A stretch of 64,000 nt of DNA, from the NCBI GenBank assembly GCA_016793325.1, contig JAEUKI010000077.1, positions 1 through 64,000 on the forward strand, written 5' to 3'. The position numbers were made by a program, and so were the translations under genes. Shown here piece by piece: positions 1 through 8,740 of the stretch. This DNA comes from Myxococcales bacterium (GTDB lineage Bacteria > Myxococcota_A > Polyangia > Polyangiales > Ga0077539). The notes beneath the pieces were generated by a model. It was not told the origin of the DNA. It did no database searches and saw only the letters and a list, made by a program, of their open reading frames with translations. Every line of letters starts with the position of its first letter. The stretch's first letter is position 1.

Positions 1-1
1 G

Positions 2-493
2 CTCATGATCGTCGTCGCGATCCTCGGCATCTTGGCCGCGGTCGCGATCCCCGCGATGATCAAGTACCTGCGCCGCGCCAAGACGACGGAGGCCGTCGAC
101 AAGCTCGCGTTCTTGTATCGCTCCTCCAGCACCTACGCGACTGGTGAGCGCGTCACCCGCGGAACGGGCGCCACCGCCCTCGCTCCTCAGTTTCCTGTGA
201 GCACCGGTCCCACTCCGGCGACGATCGCTGCAGGCATCCGCGTGACCGACGCTGTCGGAACGTGGGACTCGGCCTCGTGGCAAGCGCTCAGCTTCTCGAT
301 CGCCGATCCGCACTACTACTCGTTTCAGTACGAGTCGACCGGCACCGGAACCGCTGCTCGCTTCACTGCGCGCGCGCTCGGCAACCTCGACGGCGACGGA
401 ACCAACTCGACCTTCGAGCGCGCTGGCGGGCTCAACACGCAGCTCGAGATGTTCGGCTCGCCCGGCATCTACATGGAGAACGAGCTCGAGTGA
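2..493 (+). CDS. Type IV pilin-like protein (5' end cut by window)
   Basis: The frame is open to the left edge, and the first visible residues form the hydrophobic alpha-1 helix typical of class IV pilins (LMIVVAILGILAAVAIPAM), followed by KYLRRAKTTEAVDKL. The prepilin peptidase site and the conserved Glu would lie a few residues before the window starts. About 163 residues are visible, a usual pilin length. The C-terminal part is Ser/Thr/Gly-rich with an aromatic patch (HYYSFQY) and lacks the Cys pair of classical PilA. In myxobacteria such proteins are the major pilin or minor pilins/pseudopilins; which one cannot be decided here. It would be exported through the inner membrane and assembled into a pilus or pseudopilus. 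The neighbour on the right is convergent. Confidence 0.85.
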   Translation, partial: LMIVVAILGILAAVAIPAMIKYLRRAKTTEAVDKLAFLYRSSSTYATGERVTRGTGATALAPQFPVSTGPTPATIAAGIRVTDAVGTWDSASWQALSFSIADPHYYSFQYESTGTGTAARFTARALGNLDGDGTNSTFERAGGLNTQLEMFGSPGIYMENELE

Positions 494-549
494 TCGCCGC
501 CGCGTGACGAAATTTGGCACTGGGGGTGCCGCGAATTGTTACGGAGCGC

Positions 550-567
550 TGTCGGTTCGGGCCGACA
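550..567. terminator. Weak hairpin between convergent genes
   Basis: A 6-bp perfect stem TGTCGG/CCGACA with a 6-base loop lies in the gap between the pilin stop and the convergent oxygenase stop. There is no T tract on either side, so it would be a weak terminator at best. Confidence 0.22.
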
Positions 568-576
568 CCACGGGGT

Positions 577-1509
577 TCACGACTTCGCTGTGATGGCCGA
601 GAGTCGCTCTCGCAAGTACGCTCCCGCGGTGATCGCAGTGTGCTCGGGGCCTCGATAGCCAGCCTCGGGCGCCATTGGCTCGAGCAAGACTTCTGGCCGC
701 GGATGCGTGAAGAACGGGATCGAGATGCGGCTCGCGTTGTGCCCAACGGGGTTGACCACGCGGTGTGTCGTCGAGCGCAGGCGGCCGTGCGTCGCGCGTT
801 GGAGCATGTCGCCAGCGTTGATCACGAGGTGGCCGCGCAGTGAGTGAACGGCGTGCCACGCGCCGTCGCGGCCGAGGAGCTCGAGTCCGCCCGAGGTTCC
901 CTCGGCGAGCAGCGTGACGAGGTTGATGTCTTCGTGCGCCGCCGCGCGAACCGCGCCGGGCGGTGCGTCGTCGGGCACCGGCGGGTAGTGGATCAATCGC
1001 AGGATCGAGTCGCCGCCGTCGACCATCGACGCGAAGTGACTCGGCGCGAGGCCGAGGTGCGTCGCGATCGCCTCGAGCAGCGCCTTCGCAGTGCGCTCGA
1101 AATCGCTGTACAGCGCCGTGAGCTCCGCGCGAAACGCGTCGTCGTGCGTAGGCCACACGTTGGGCAGCAGCGCGACGCCCGACGCGGGTCGCTCTTGCCC
1201 CACGTGAAAGAACTCTTTGAGGTCCGCGACCGTCGCCCCGACCGCGCGCTCTCCGCCGAAGGGAACGTACCCGCGATTGCCTCGCGACTCGGGCACCACG
1301 AGCGCGCGCTTCTCGGGCTCGGGCCTCGCGAAGAACGCTTCGCACAGTGAGAACGCACGCTCGATGCGCTCGCGCGCGACGGGATGCTCGGCGATCACGC
1401 CGAAGCCGTGCTCTCGGAGCGAGGCTCCGAAGCGGTCGCAGAACGCCGCGCGATCCGCGGTTGTACCCTGTGAAAAGAGCCGAAAATCGACGACAGGCAG
1501 CTCGAACAT
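577..1509 (-). CDS. 2-oxoglutarate/Fe(II)-dependent dioxygenase, isopenicillin N synthase family
   Basis: A 310-residue protein, the usual length for this family. The N-terminal DIOX_N part (about 3-105) begins LPVVDFRLF. The Fe2OG core carries H192-x-D194 (AAHEDINLVTL) and H249 (RSTTHRV) as iron ligands, and the R261-x-S263 pair (RISIPFF) that binds the 2-oxoglutarate carboxylate. Members oxidise small molecules such as amino acids, peptides, flavonoids or hormones, coupled to 2-oxoglutarate decarboxylation. The substrate cannot be read from the sequence. It is cytoplasmic, with no signal peptide. It lies 29 bases downstream of apt on the same strand and could be read through from surE-apt. 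Confidence 0.85.
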   Translation of the reverse strand: MFELPVVDFRLFSQGTTADRAAFCDRFGASLREHGFGVIAEHPVARERIERAFSLCEAFFARPEPEKRALVVPESRGNRGYVPFGGERAVGATVADLKEFFHVGQERPASGVALLPNVWPTHDDAFRAELTALYSDFERTAKALLEAIATHLGLAPSHFASMVDGGDSILRLIHYPPVPDDAPPGAVRAAAHEDINLVTLLAEGTSGGLELLGRDGAWHAVHSLRGHLVINAGDMLQRATHGRLRSTTHRVVNPVGHNASRISIPFFTHPRPEVLLEPMAPEAGYRGPEHTAITAGAYLRERLSAITAKS

Positions 1510-1538
1510 CGCGGTGCGCTCGGACCCTCGGAGGGGGC

Positions 1539-2075
1539 TCAGTACGAAAGGACGCTGAAGACTTCGACGCCGTCGGGGATGCGCTTTCGACCGCCGAGAA
1601 ACCCGAGCTCGATCGCGAACGCGGTCCCGATCACGGTGCCGCCCTGCAGCTGCACGAGGTCGATCGCCGCGCGCACGGTCCCGCCCGTGGCGATCACGTC
1701 GTCGACGACGAGCACGCGATGCCCTTTGTGCAGCGAGTTCTTGTGCATCTCGAGCGCGTCCGTCCCGTACTCGAGCGAGTACTCGACGCGGTCCTTCGCG
1801 GCGGGGAGCTTCCCTGGCTTTCGGACAGGGACGAAGCTCGACGAGGTGCGCGCGGCGAGCGCGGCGCCGAAGATGAAGCCGCGGGACTCGATGCCCACGA
1901 CGACGTCGAACGCGCGCGGGCCCGAGAAGTGCGCGGCGATGCGATCGAGCACCATCGCGAAGGCCGTCGGATCCGCGAGCAACGGCGTGATGTCCTTGAA
2001 CATGATCCCAGGCTTGGGAAAGTCCGGAACGTCACGGATCAGCTTCTTCAACAGTTCGTCGCCAGCGTTGCTCAT
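1539..2075 (-). CDS. apt: Adenine phosphoribosyltransferase
   Basis: Converts adenine and PRPP to AMP and pyrophosphate in purine salvage. The 178-residue protein has the full family pattern: N-terminal IRDVPDFPKPGIMFKDITPL, a hood region with GIESRGFIFGA, and the PRPP-binding loop VLVVDDVIATGGTVRAA. The start is the ATG at 2075 because it gives the canonical length and overlaps the surE stop codon by four bases (ATGA), indicating translational coupling; a longer open frame upstream is only the surE antiframe. Cytoplasmic. No oddities. Confidence 0.97.
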   Translation of the reverse strand: MSNAGDELLKKLIRDVPDFPKPGIMFKDITPLLADPTAFAMVLDRIAAHFSGPRAFDVVVGIESRGFIFGAALAARTSSSFVPVRKPGKLPAAKDRVEYSLEYGTDALEMHKNSLHKGHRVLVVDDVIATGGTVRAAIDLVQLQGGTVIGTAFAIELGFLGGRKRIPDGVEVFSVLSY

Positions 2076-2854
2076 CGTCCATCTCCCGTCGGTGCGAAGC
2101 GCGCCCACAGCGCGGCCATCGCGTCGTTTCTCGTTTGATCGAGGGCGAGCGGCGTCAGGCTCGCCCACCCCGCGTCGAACGCGGTCGTGTCTGCTCCCTC
2201 GAGCGTCGGATGCTTCACCATCGGTCCGCCGATCCAGAGGTACGGACGGCCCCGCGGGTCCGCGCGCACCTCGACCATGTCGTCGTAGATTCGCTCGCCC
2301 TGCCGCGTCACCCGAATGCCGTGAACGGGCGCCTTGGGGACGTTGAGGTTCCACAGCGCGGCGGGCGTCGACGGGTCGCGGGTCGCGCTGTGCTCGAGCA
2401 GCGCTGCTGCCACTTCGACAGCGTATTTGCAGACGAGCGCGAGGTCGTTGTCGCCCGGCATGCTCACGGCGAGCGCGTCGATCCCTCGCAGCGCGGCCTC
2501 GCGCGCGGCGGCGATCGTGCCCGAATAGAACAGATCGCTGCCCATGTTGAGCCCGTGATTGATCCCGCTCACGACGATCGAGGGGCGCTTCGGCAAGAGC
2601 TCTTTGTGATGCAGCGCGACGTACACCGAGTCGACGGGCGAGCCGTCCACGGCGTAGCGCCGCTCACCGACGCTCCAACACCGCAGCGGGCGATTGAGCG
2701 TGATCGAGTGGCTCGTCGCGCTCTGCTCTCGGTCGGGCGCGACGGTGTACACGTCGCCGAGCTTCGAGAGCGCTTCGCCGAGCGCGCGAATGCCCGAGGC
2801 ATACACGCCGTCGTCGTTGCTGACCAAGATCACCGGCCGGTCGACGGATGTCAT
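2072..2854 (-). CDS. surE: 5'/3'-nucleotidase SurE
   Basis: A 260-residue SurE-family nucleotidase, a metal-dependent phosphatase acting on nucleoside monophosphates and linked to stationary-phase survival. Visible motifs are the N-terminal ILVSNDDGVYASGI with the metal-binding Asp pair (D14, D15), DREQSATSHSITL, and SGINHGLNMGSDLFYSGT. It overlaps apt by four bases, so the pair probably works together in nucleotide turnover: SurE releases the nucleoside and Apt salvages adenine. The start at the ATG giving MTSVDRPVILVSNDDG matches the family. Cytoplasmic. Confidence 0.96.
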   Translation of the reverse strand: MTSVDRPVILVSNDDGVYASGIRALGEALSKLGDVYTVAPDREQSATSHSITLNRPLRCWSVGERRYAVDGSPVDSVYVALHHKELLPKRPSIVVSGINHGLNMGSDLFYSGTIAAAREAALRGIDALAVSMPGDNDLALVCKYAVEVAAALLEHSATRDPSTPAALWNLNVPKAPVHGIRVTRQGERIYDDMVEVRADPRGRPYLWIGGPMVKHPTLEGADTTAFDAGWASLTPLALDQTRNDAMAALWARFAPTGDGR

Positions 2855-2908
2855 CTGCGAGGGGCGTGAGTAGAACCGCGACCGCGCTCGCGACGCAAGC
2901 GTCGTCGC

Positions 2909-4219
2909 TCACCAGCGCACAGGAACGGGGTCTTCTTCGCTCGCGTCCGTGTTGCGATTGTGCCCGAGCTGGCCGTTCGAGCCCTCGCCGAAGCAGCACA
3001 CGCCGCCGGCGTTCATTCGCGCGCACACAAAATCATCGCCGACCGAGACCTGCACGACGCCCTCGAGCGAGCGGACGTGGTGCGGCGGTCGACCGATCAC
3101 CTCGTTGCTGTCTCGCGTCTCGCGCGCGGCGGCGCCCACCCTGCCCCAGCACCAGAGCTGTCCGTCGCGGCGCACTGCGCATCCGCCACGCCGACCGAGC
3201 GCCACCTGGCTCACCGCGCGAAGCCCGTTGATGGGCCTCGGGACGAACACTTCACCCGAGGCGACGTTTTCGCCGCCCAATTGCCCGACGAAGCCCTCGC
3301 CCCAGCAGCGCGGCTCGTCGTCGACCGTGTTCGCGCAGGCAAAGTTCTTCGCGAGCGCGACGTCGATCACGCCCGTCGGCAAGTCTCGAACGACCACCGG
3401 CGTCGCACCGCGCGCGAGCCAGCCAGCGCACGTGACGGCGCCTGTTTCGTGGAGCGCGCACGTTCCGCCGTCGCCCGCCGAGAGCTCGGACACGCCGCGG
3501 CCGAAGCGCGCGGCGACGGGTCGCGTGCGGAGCGTGGTGGTGCCGTCGCCGAGCTCGCCGAACTCGTTTTCGCCCCAGCAAGACACAGCGCCGCCCGCGC
3601 GGAGAGCGCACGCGTGCGTCTCGCCGACGGTGATCTGACGCGCGTCTCGGATGCCGAGGACCGCGACGGGCGAAGCGCTCGCGTGTCGATCGCCGTTGCC
3701 GAGCTGGCCGTAGTCGTTCTCGCCCCAACACTGTACGGCTCCGCTGCTCGTTCGCGCGCAGGAGAAATCCCAGCCCGCGCGCACTTCGACAGCGTCGCGC
3801 ACCTCGGTGACAACGATGGGCGCGTTGTGCCCCGAGCGCGTCCCGTCGCCGAGCTGGCCGTCGTTGTTCCACCCCCAGCAGCGCACCGAGCGGTCGCGGA
3901 GGACCACGCAGCTGTGCCAACGGCCGCTCGAGAGGTCGACGACGTCTTGTGGGTGTCGCTCGTCGTCCGCGTAGCAGCGCGTCCTCGGCGGGCGCGCTTC
4001 GGCCACGCCCGCGTCCGCTGCGACCCGCGTCGTCGGACGCGCGTTTGCGCGGGAGCCGCTCGACGCAGCGCGAGCGCCCGTCGCGGACTGTTGCTCGCGG
4101 AGCTCGATGTTCGCCCGCACGGAGATCACCGTCGCTTGCTGCGGCTCTTGAGACGCGGGGCGCGAGCCTGCGCAGTGCACCAGCGCGAGCGAGACCGTGA
4201 GTGTAGCCCATGTTTTCAA
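2909..4219 (-). CDS. RCC1-repeat lipoprotein (first of a tandem pair)
   Basis: A predicted 436-residue secreted lipoprotein. The most convincing start is a TTG at 4219 giving MKTWATLTVSLALVHCAGS, a signal peptide ending in lipobox LVHC; no ATG or GTG in frame gives a signal. After a low-complexity region come about seven RCC1-type blades with the signature WG.N..GQLGDG (WGWNNDGQLGDGT, WGENDYGQLGNGD, WGENEFGELGDGT, WGEGFVGQLGG, FGEGSNGQLGHN). RCC1 repeats fold into a seven-bladed propeller. In bacteria the role of such lipoproteins is unknown; surface binding or adhesion is an inference. It follows a similar gene by 14 bases, so the two form an operon probably born by duplication. Confidence 0.85.
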   Translation of the reverse strand: MKTWATLTVSLALVHCAGSRPASQEPQQATVISVRANIELREQQSATGARAASSGSRANARPTTRVAADAGVAEARPPRTRCYADDERHPQDVVDLSSGRWHSCVVLRDRSVRCWGWNNDGQLGDGTRSGHNAPIVVTEVRDAVEVRAGWDFSCARTSSGAVQCWGENDYGQLGNGDRHASASPVAVLGIRDARQITVGETHACALRAGGAVSCWGENEFGELGDGTTTLRTRPVAARFGRGVSELSAGDGGTCALHETGAVTCAGWLARGATPVVVRDLPTGVIDVALAKNFACANTVDDEPRCWGEGFVGQLGGENVASGEVFVPRPINGLRAVSQVALGRRGGCAVRRDGQLWCWGRVGAAARETRDSNEVIGRPPHHVRSLEGVVQVSVGDDFVCARMNAGGVCCFGEGSNGQLGHNRNTDASEEDPVPVRW

Positions 4220-4226
4220 GATCAGT

Positions 4227-4230
4227 CCTC
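4227..4230 (-). promoter_or_regulatory. Shine-Dalgarno supporting the TTG start at 4219
   Basis: On the minus strand GGAG sits seven bases before the TTG codon and directly after the stop of the upstream RCC1 gene (TGAGCGGAGGACTGATCTTG). This spacing decides the start of the downstream RCC1 lipoprotein. Confidence 0.6.
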
Positions 4231-4233
4231 CGC

Positions 4234-5532
4234 TCACCACAGCACCGGCGTTGGGTCGCTCTGCGTTCGTTCGCGTCGATCGCCGTCGCCGAGCTGTCCC
4301 CACTCGTTCGATCCCCAGCAGAGCACGCGCCCGTCGCGCACGAGCGCGCAGTTGAAGAACGACCCCGCGACGATCTGCACAGCCTCCGGCAGTCGCTCGA
4401 CCTTCACAGGAACATTTCGATCCACGGTCGTCCCGTCGCCGAGCTGCCCGTTGGAGTTGGATCCCCAGCAGAACACCTCGCCCTGTCGCGTGCGCGCACA
4501 GTAGTGCGTCGTTCCGCCGACGAGCTGAACGACGTCGCGTAGGCCGTCGACCACGCGCAGCCGCTGTCGACCCGTGGCGTACCCTCCCGGGTGGCCGCCG
4601 CACTCGACGCGACCGCGCGTCGTCCACGCGCACACCTCGCGTCCGCTGCGCCGAATGGCCCAACCCGCGGGGCTCGTCGCGATGAAGCGCGCGTGCTCGA
4701 CGCCGCCGCGCGTGAGCTCGAGGTTGATGTCGTTGCAGCGCAGCGAATCTCCTCCGTCCCAGCCGCACACCTGATAGGTCCCTTCGAACACTTCGCGAAT
4801 GTTGCGAAAGCTCCGGAGCGTCTCGGGCTCGAGCGACCCCGCGTTGAAGCAGCGTACGTCGCCCGTGTCCGACACGGCGCAGCCGCCGCGGTCGCCGAGG
4901 TGAACGCTGCGCAAATTCGCAAGGCCGAGCACCGGTCGCACCGCGCGCATCTCTTCGCTCGCCATGCGCATCGAGCCCGATCGATGCTGGTAGCCCCAAC
5001 AGTGCAGCGCTCCGTCCGCGACGACCGCGCACGAGACGCTCTCGCCGAGCGCGAGGCTCCGCGCGGATCCGAGCGCTTCGATGCGCGACGGCCTCCACGT
5101 CCTGTGATTGTCTCCCTCGTACGGAACACACGCGGCATCGCGGCTCGAACAGCGCACGGCCGGCCGATCGACCTGTCCACACTGAGACCGATCGTTGCGA
5201 CCCCAACAGTAGACGCTCGCGTCATCGAGGATCGCGCACGCGTGTTGATCGCCCGCGGCGATCGCGGTCACAGCGCGCGGAGGCGTCGGGGAGCGCGGCG
5301 GCTCGACGTGCATCACGCGCGGCGGCTCTTGTTGCACGGGACGACGCACGACCGCGGGCCGCGCGGCGCCGACGGGGCGTTGTGATTCGCCGCAGGATTG
5401 CCCAGGCGGACAGCGCACGCTCACGGCCACGGTGACCGTCGTGCTGGTCTGCACCGGCGCGGGGCTCGACGACGCACATCCGACGAGCCACGCCGAGAGC
5501 GCGAGCGAGCGTCGATGAATCGTGGTTCGCAT
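4234..5532 (-). CDS. RCC1-repeat lipoprotein (second of a tandem pair)
   Basis: A 432-residue protein with a lipoprotein signal (RRSLALSAWLVGCASSS, lipobox LVGC). A Thr/Pro-rich spacer is followed by degenerate RCC1 blades: WGRNDRSQCG, WGYQHRSGS, WGSNSNGQLGDGT and WGSNEWGQLGDGD, each preceded by the C-A.....G.V.CWG pattern. It is upstream gene of the pair and shares the blade style of its neighbour but has more divergent central blades. Location would be the outer membrane or periplasm. No catalytic motif is visible and function is unknown. Confidence 0.86.
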   Translation of the reverse strand: MRTTIHRRSLALSAWLVGCASSSPAPVQTSTTVTVAVSVRCPPGQSCGESQRPVGAARPAVVRRPVQQEPPRVMHVEPPRSPTPPRAVTAIAAGDQHACAILDDASVYCWGRNDRSQCGQVDRPAVRCSSRDAACVPYEGDNHRTWRPSRIEALGSARSLALGESVSCAVVADGALHCWGYQHRSGSMRMASEEMRAVRPVLGLANLRSVHLGDRGGCAVSDTGDVRCFNAGSLEPETLRSFRNIREVFEGTYQVCGWDGGDSLRCNDINLELTRGGVEHARFIATSPAGWAIRRSGREVCAWTTRGRVECGGHPGGYATGRQRLRVVDGLRDVVQLVGGTTHYCARTRQGEVFCWGSNSNGQLGDGTTVDRNVPVKVERLPEAVQIVAGSFFNCALVRDGRVLCWGSNEWGQLGDGDRRERTQSDPTPVLW

Positions 5533-5580
5533 CGCGCGAACGATACGTCGTGCGTCGTCTCTGCGCCTCCCCTGCGATCG

Positions 5581-6408
5581 TCAGCGCCCTTCGAATTTCG
5601 GGGAGCGCTTCTCGAGAAAGGACGCGAGCGCCTCGCGCAGGTCTTCGCTCGGCAAAAACGCTGCGTTGTAGAGGGCGACGTAGCGGAGGCTCTCTCGCGC
5701 TTCGCGCTCGCTGCGGTCGTTGAGGACTTGTTTGACGCCCTGCACGGTCAGCGGAGGATTCTTCGCGATGCGCGCGGCCATGGCGCGGGCGTGCTCGAAG
5801 AGCGCGTCGGGCGTGTCGAAGCGATCGTTGACGAGGCCCGATCGGAGCGCCCGTGACGCGTCGAAGTCGTCACCGGTCAGCGCCCACTCGCGGGCCACGC
5901 CCTGGCCGACGATCGCGGGAAGTCGCGCGAGCGTTCCGACGTCGGCGACCATCGCGAGGCGCACTTCGCGGACCGAGAAGACCGCGTCGGCGGAGCAGAG
6001 CCGGACGTCGCACGCGGTGATCAGGTCGACGCCGCCGCCGATACAGTGGCCGTGGATCGCGGCGATGACGGGCTTCTTGCACTGCGCGACGGCGGTGATG
6101 GCGCCCTGCATGCGCTCGATGAGCTCGATGAGCCTCGTGCGCTCGGTGACGAACGACGGCTGTCCCACGAGCGGCGCGACCTCGGCGCCCATCGCCATGA
6201 GGTCGAGGCCTGTCGAGAAGTGCTGACCCTCGCCGCGAAGCAGGACGACGCGGACGGAGTCGTCTCGATCGATCTCTCGAAACACCTGGGAAAATTCGTT
6301 CCAAAACGCAGGGCCCATGCGCGGGGCCTTGCCCGTCGCGCGCATGAGCACCTCGGCGACGTGGTCGGAGACAGAGACGCGAACGGACTCGAACGTGTAG
6401 TCGGGCAT
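5581..6408 (-). CDS. Enoyl-CoA hydratase/isomerase family protein, dienoyl-CoA isomerase (ECH1) type
   Basis: A 275-residue crotonase-fold enzyme. The CoA/oxyanion-hole segments are HFSTGLDLMAM and AIHGHCIGGGVDLITACDVRL. The active-site stretch SVREVRLAMVADVGTLARLP aligns with delta3,5-delta2,4-dienoyl-CoA isomerase (ECH1): Glu148 and Asp156 match its two catalytic acids, and the VADVGTLxRLP block is diagnostic for that subfamily rather than plain hydratase. It would act in beta-oxidation of odd-position unsaturated fatty acids in the cytoplasm. The start at 6408 (MPDYTFESV) is preferred over an ATG six codons upstream because it matches the conserved N-terminus. It is divergent from the next gene. 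Confidence 0.88.
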   Translation of the reverse strand: MPDYTFESVRVSVSDHVAEVLMRATGKAPRMGPAFWNEFSQVFREIDRDDSVRVVLLRGEGQHFSTGLDLMAMGAEVAPLVGQPSFVTERTRLIELIERMQGAITAVAQCKKPVIAAIHGHCIGGGVDLITACDVRLCSADAVFSVREVRLAMVADVGTLARLPAIVGQGVAREWALTGDDFDASRALRSGLVNDRFDTPDALFEHARAMAARIAKNPPLTVQGVKQVLNDRSEREARESLRYVALYNAAFLPSEDLREALASFLEKRSPKFEGR

Positions 6409-6464
6409 CGAGCGTGATTGGATCATGCGCGATCGATCCGCGCATCGGCTACCCTTCTCGCCGC

Positions 6465-7433
6465 GTGTCTTCGTTTCGCGCCCTGCTCGTGTGGCTTCTT
6501 TCGCGCTTCGCGTGGCCGATCGTCATGGTCGCGACGATCAGCGCGACGTACGCGGCCATCGCGACGCGGCGCGTGGATCCCGAGCTCGTCGCCGCGCTCG
6601 GCGGGCTCGGCTCGTGCGCCGTGTGCTTCGCGCTCGAGCGGGTGATCCCGTTCGAGCGCGAATGGCAGACTCACCGCGACGACCTGCGATCCGACGTGTT
6701 CTTCGCGGGGCTCGGCGCCGTCGTGACGCCCATCGTCATGCGCGCGCTGTTCTTCTCGGCGCTCGTGTTCGCCGCGCGCGCGCTCGGCGGCGTGTTCGGA
6801 AGGCCCCAAGGTCTCTGGCCCACGAGCCTCCCGCTCTTCGCGCAGGTGCTCTTCGCGCTGCTCGTCTCGGAGCTCGGCGGGTACTTGGCGCACCGCGCGC
6901 AGCATCGCTGGTGGTGGCTCTGGCCCGTGCACGCGATCCATCACGACGCGCCGCGGGTGTACTTCTTCAACGGGCTCCGGCTGCATCCGGGCGACACGAT
7001 CGTGTCCGTCGTGACGATCATGTTTCCGCTGGTTTTGCTCGGCGCGCCGGCGGACGTCCTCGCCCTCGTCGCGGCGATCGGAAACGCCCACGTCCCCATG
7101 CAGCACGTCAACGCCGACCTGCGCTTCGGGTGGCTCGAGTACGTCGTCAGCACGCCCACGCTCCATCGATGGCACCACTCGCGCGTCGTCGCCGAGTCCG
7201 AGTCGAACTACGGCGGCGTCTTGATTGTGTGGGACCTCGTGTTCGGGACGTACTTCGCGCCCGCCGACCGAAGGCCGCCGAAGGACGTGGGGCTCTACGA
7301 CGGCGAGAAGATCGGCCCGTCGCTCTTCGCGCAGCTGCTCTGGCCCGCGGACCGCGTGCTTCGAATCGCAGAAGAGAAGCTCACCCGCGCGACGCGCGGC
7401 GCACGCAGCGATCGCCACGAAGGCGACGAGTGA
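6465..7433 (+). CDS. Sterol desaturase / fatty acid hydroxylase family membrane enzyme
   Basis: A 322-residue integral membrane protein with about four to five hydrophobic segments and the histidine clusters of the di-iron hydroxylase superfamily: HRAQH, HAIHH and LHRWHHS, plus NGLRLHPGD. Family members hydroxylate or desaturate sterols, fatty acids or carotenoids using O2 at a non-haem di-iron centre at the membrane face. The substrate is not deducible. The GTG at 6465 (VSSFRALLVWLL) starts just before the first membrane helix; a GTG at 6414 in the same frame is possible but would overlap the divergent gene. Confidence 0.85.
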   Translation: MSSFRALLVWLLSRFAWPIVMVATISATYAAIATRRVDPELVAALGGLGSCAVCFALERVIPFEREWQTHRDDLRSDVFFAGLGAVVTPIVMRALFFSALVFAARALGGVFGRPQGLWPTSLPLFAQVLFALLVSELGGYLAHRAQHRWWWLWPVHAIHHDAPRVYFFNGLRLHPGDTIVSVVTIMFPLVLLGAPADVLALVAAIGNAHVPMQHVNADLRFGWLEYVVSTPTLHRWHHSRVVAESESNYGGVLIVWDLVFGTYFAPADRRPPKDVGLYDGEKIGPSLFAQLLWPADRVLRIAEEKLTRATRGARSDRHEGDE

Positions 7434-7522
7434 TCGCATCGAGGCACGGAGCGTGCGCGCGCGGTTCTGTCACCCGGCGCGATCGCGCTGCGTGGCTGGA
7501 TGTCCGCGATAGAGTGGTCGGC

Positions 7523-8560
7523 GTGCGACCGGTCAACAACCCGCCGAACGTGTTTCACCGCGAGACGATCGAGTTCGACGAGGACGCGCAGGACCTCCCG
7601 CCGGGCGCGAGGCTCGAGCTCTTCGAAGAGCGCGCCCGGTCGATCGTGAGCGAAAACGACTCGCCCGACGTGGGTTTTCGCTACTCGATCAACCCGTATC
7701 GCGGCTGCACGCACGGGTGCGCGTACTGCTACGCGCGGCCTTCGCATCAGTACCTCGGCTTCGGCGCGGGAACGGACTTCGACCGCAAGATCGTGGTGAA
7801 GCTCAACGCCCCCGAGCTGCTCCGCGCGCGCTTCGAGCACCGCTCGTGGAACGGCGACATGCTGGTCTTCTCGGGCAACACCGACTGCTACCAGCCCATC
7901 GAGAAGCGCTACGAGCTCACGCGCCGGTGCCTCGAGGTGTGCGCGGAGTTCCGAAACCCCATCGGAGTGATCACGAAATCAACGCTCGTGCTTCGCGACG
8001 TCGATCTCCTCGCGAAGCTCTCGAAGGAGGCGAGCGCGAGCGTGTACGTCTCGATCGCGTTCGACAACGACGAGGACGGCCTCGCGCTCGACCCGTGGGC
8101 GCCGAAGATCTCGCGACGACTCGAGGTCGTTCGCGCCCTCGCAGACGCGGGCGTTCGCGTGGGGGTCTCCACGTCTCCCGTGATCTTCGGGCTCAACGAC
8201 TCGCAGGTGATCTCGGTGCTCGCGCGAGCGCGCGAGCTCGGCGCGACCAAGGCGTTCGCGACGCTGCTGCGCGTTCCGAGCCCCCTCGACGAGGTGTTCT
8301 TCGCGCGCGTCGCGGAGGTGTTGCCGGGCCGAGCCGCGCGCATCGAGCGCTCGCTCGTCGAGCTGCGCGGAGGTCGCCGCGACGAGAGCCGCTTCGGTCA
8401 CAGGATGGTGGGGCTCGGTCCGCGGTGGGACGCGTTTCGCGCGCTGTACGACGGCACCTGCAAGCGCCTCGGGTACGACACGAGCGAGGCCAACGAGAAC
8501 GCCAAAGCCGACACCGTGAAGACGTTTCGAAGGCCGCAGCGACAAGGCTCACTCTTCTGA
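7523..8560 (+). CDS. Radical SAM protein, PA0069/SPL-like family
   Basis: A 345-residue protein with the radical SAM [4Fe-4S] motif CxxxCxxC (C62, C66, C69 in GCTHGCAYCYARPSHQYL). The surrounding blocks, NPPNxFHRxxxE at the start, SPDVGFRYSINPYRGC, and GAGTDFDRKIVVK, are characteristic of the widespread PA0069-type family, distantly related to spore photoproduct lyase; its reaction is not established. The GTG at 7523 gives VRPVNNPPNVF, matching relatives; a GTG three codons upstream is an alternative. The C-terminal SLF ending is also typical. Cytoplasmic. It converges on the tRNA gene. Confidence 0.87.
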   Translation: MRPVNNPPNVFHRETIEFDEDAQDLPPGARLELFEERARSIVSENDSPDVGFRYSINPYRGCTHGCAYCYARPSHQYLGFGAGTDFDRKIVVKLNAPELLRARFEHRSWNGDMLVFSGNTDCYQPIEKRYELTRRCLEVCAEFRNPIGVITKSTLVLRDVDLLAKLSKEASASVYVSIAFDNDEDGLALDPWAPKISRRLEVVRALADAGVRVGVSTSPVIFGLNDSQVISVLARARELGATKAFATLLRVPSPLDEVFFARVAEVLPGRAARIERSLVELRGGRRDESRFGHRMVGLGPRWDAFRALYDGTCKRLGYDTSEANENAKADTVKTFRRPQRQGSLF

Positions 8561-8593
8561 GCGGCACGTCGTCGCGCTGTACGAATCCCCCTC

Positions 8594-8634
8594 GCACGAA
8601 GCGCGGGCGACTCGTCGTCGCTCTCGCTTCGTGT
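8594..8634. terminator. Hairpin between radical SAM gene and tRNA-Pro
   Basis: Eight-base inverted repeat CACGAAGC (8595-8602) / GCTTCGTG (8626-8633), extendable by a G-T pair, with a 23-base loop. It sits between the radical SAM stop and the 3' end of the convergent tRNA, so it may end both transcripts. There is no T tract. Confidence 0.33.
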
Positions 8635-8644
8635 CTCGTGCTAG

Positions 8645-8719
8645 TCGGGGCGACTGGATTCGAACCAGCGACCCCCAGACCCCCAGTCTGGTGCGCTAAC
8701 CAGGCTGCGCTACGCCCCG
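8645..8719 (-). tRNA. tRNA-Pro (anticodon GGG)
   Basis: Cloverleaf read on the minus strand: acceptor CGGGGCG/CGCCCCG, D arm GCGC..GCGC, anticodon stem CCAGA/TCTGG with loop CTGGGGG giving anticodon GGG (positions 34-36), five-base variable loop, T arm GCTGG-TTCGAAT-CCAGT, discriminator A. The length is 75 bases. The CCA end is not encoded. It reads CCC (and by wobble CCT) codons. It lies downstream of merR on the same strand but is probably a separate unit. Confidence 0.96.
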
Positions 8720-8740
8720 GAAAATTCCGTCCGACTGTCA

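Noticed and set aside
2960..4504. Long plus-strand open frame over both RCC1 genes
   Set aside because: High-GC antisense shadow. The minus strand has signal peptides and regular RCC1 blades.
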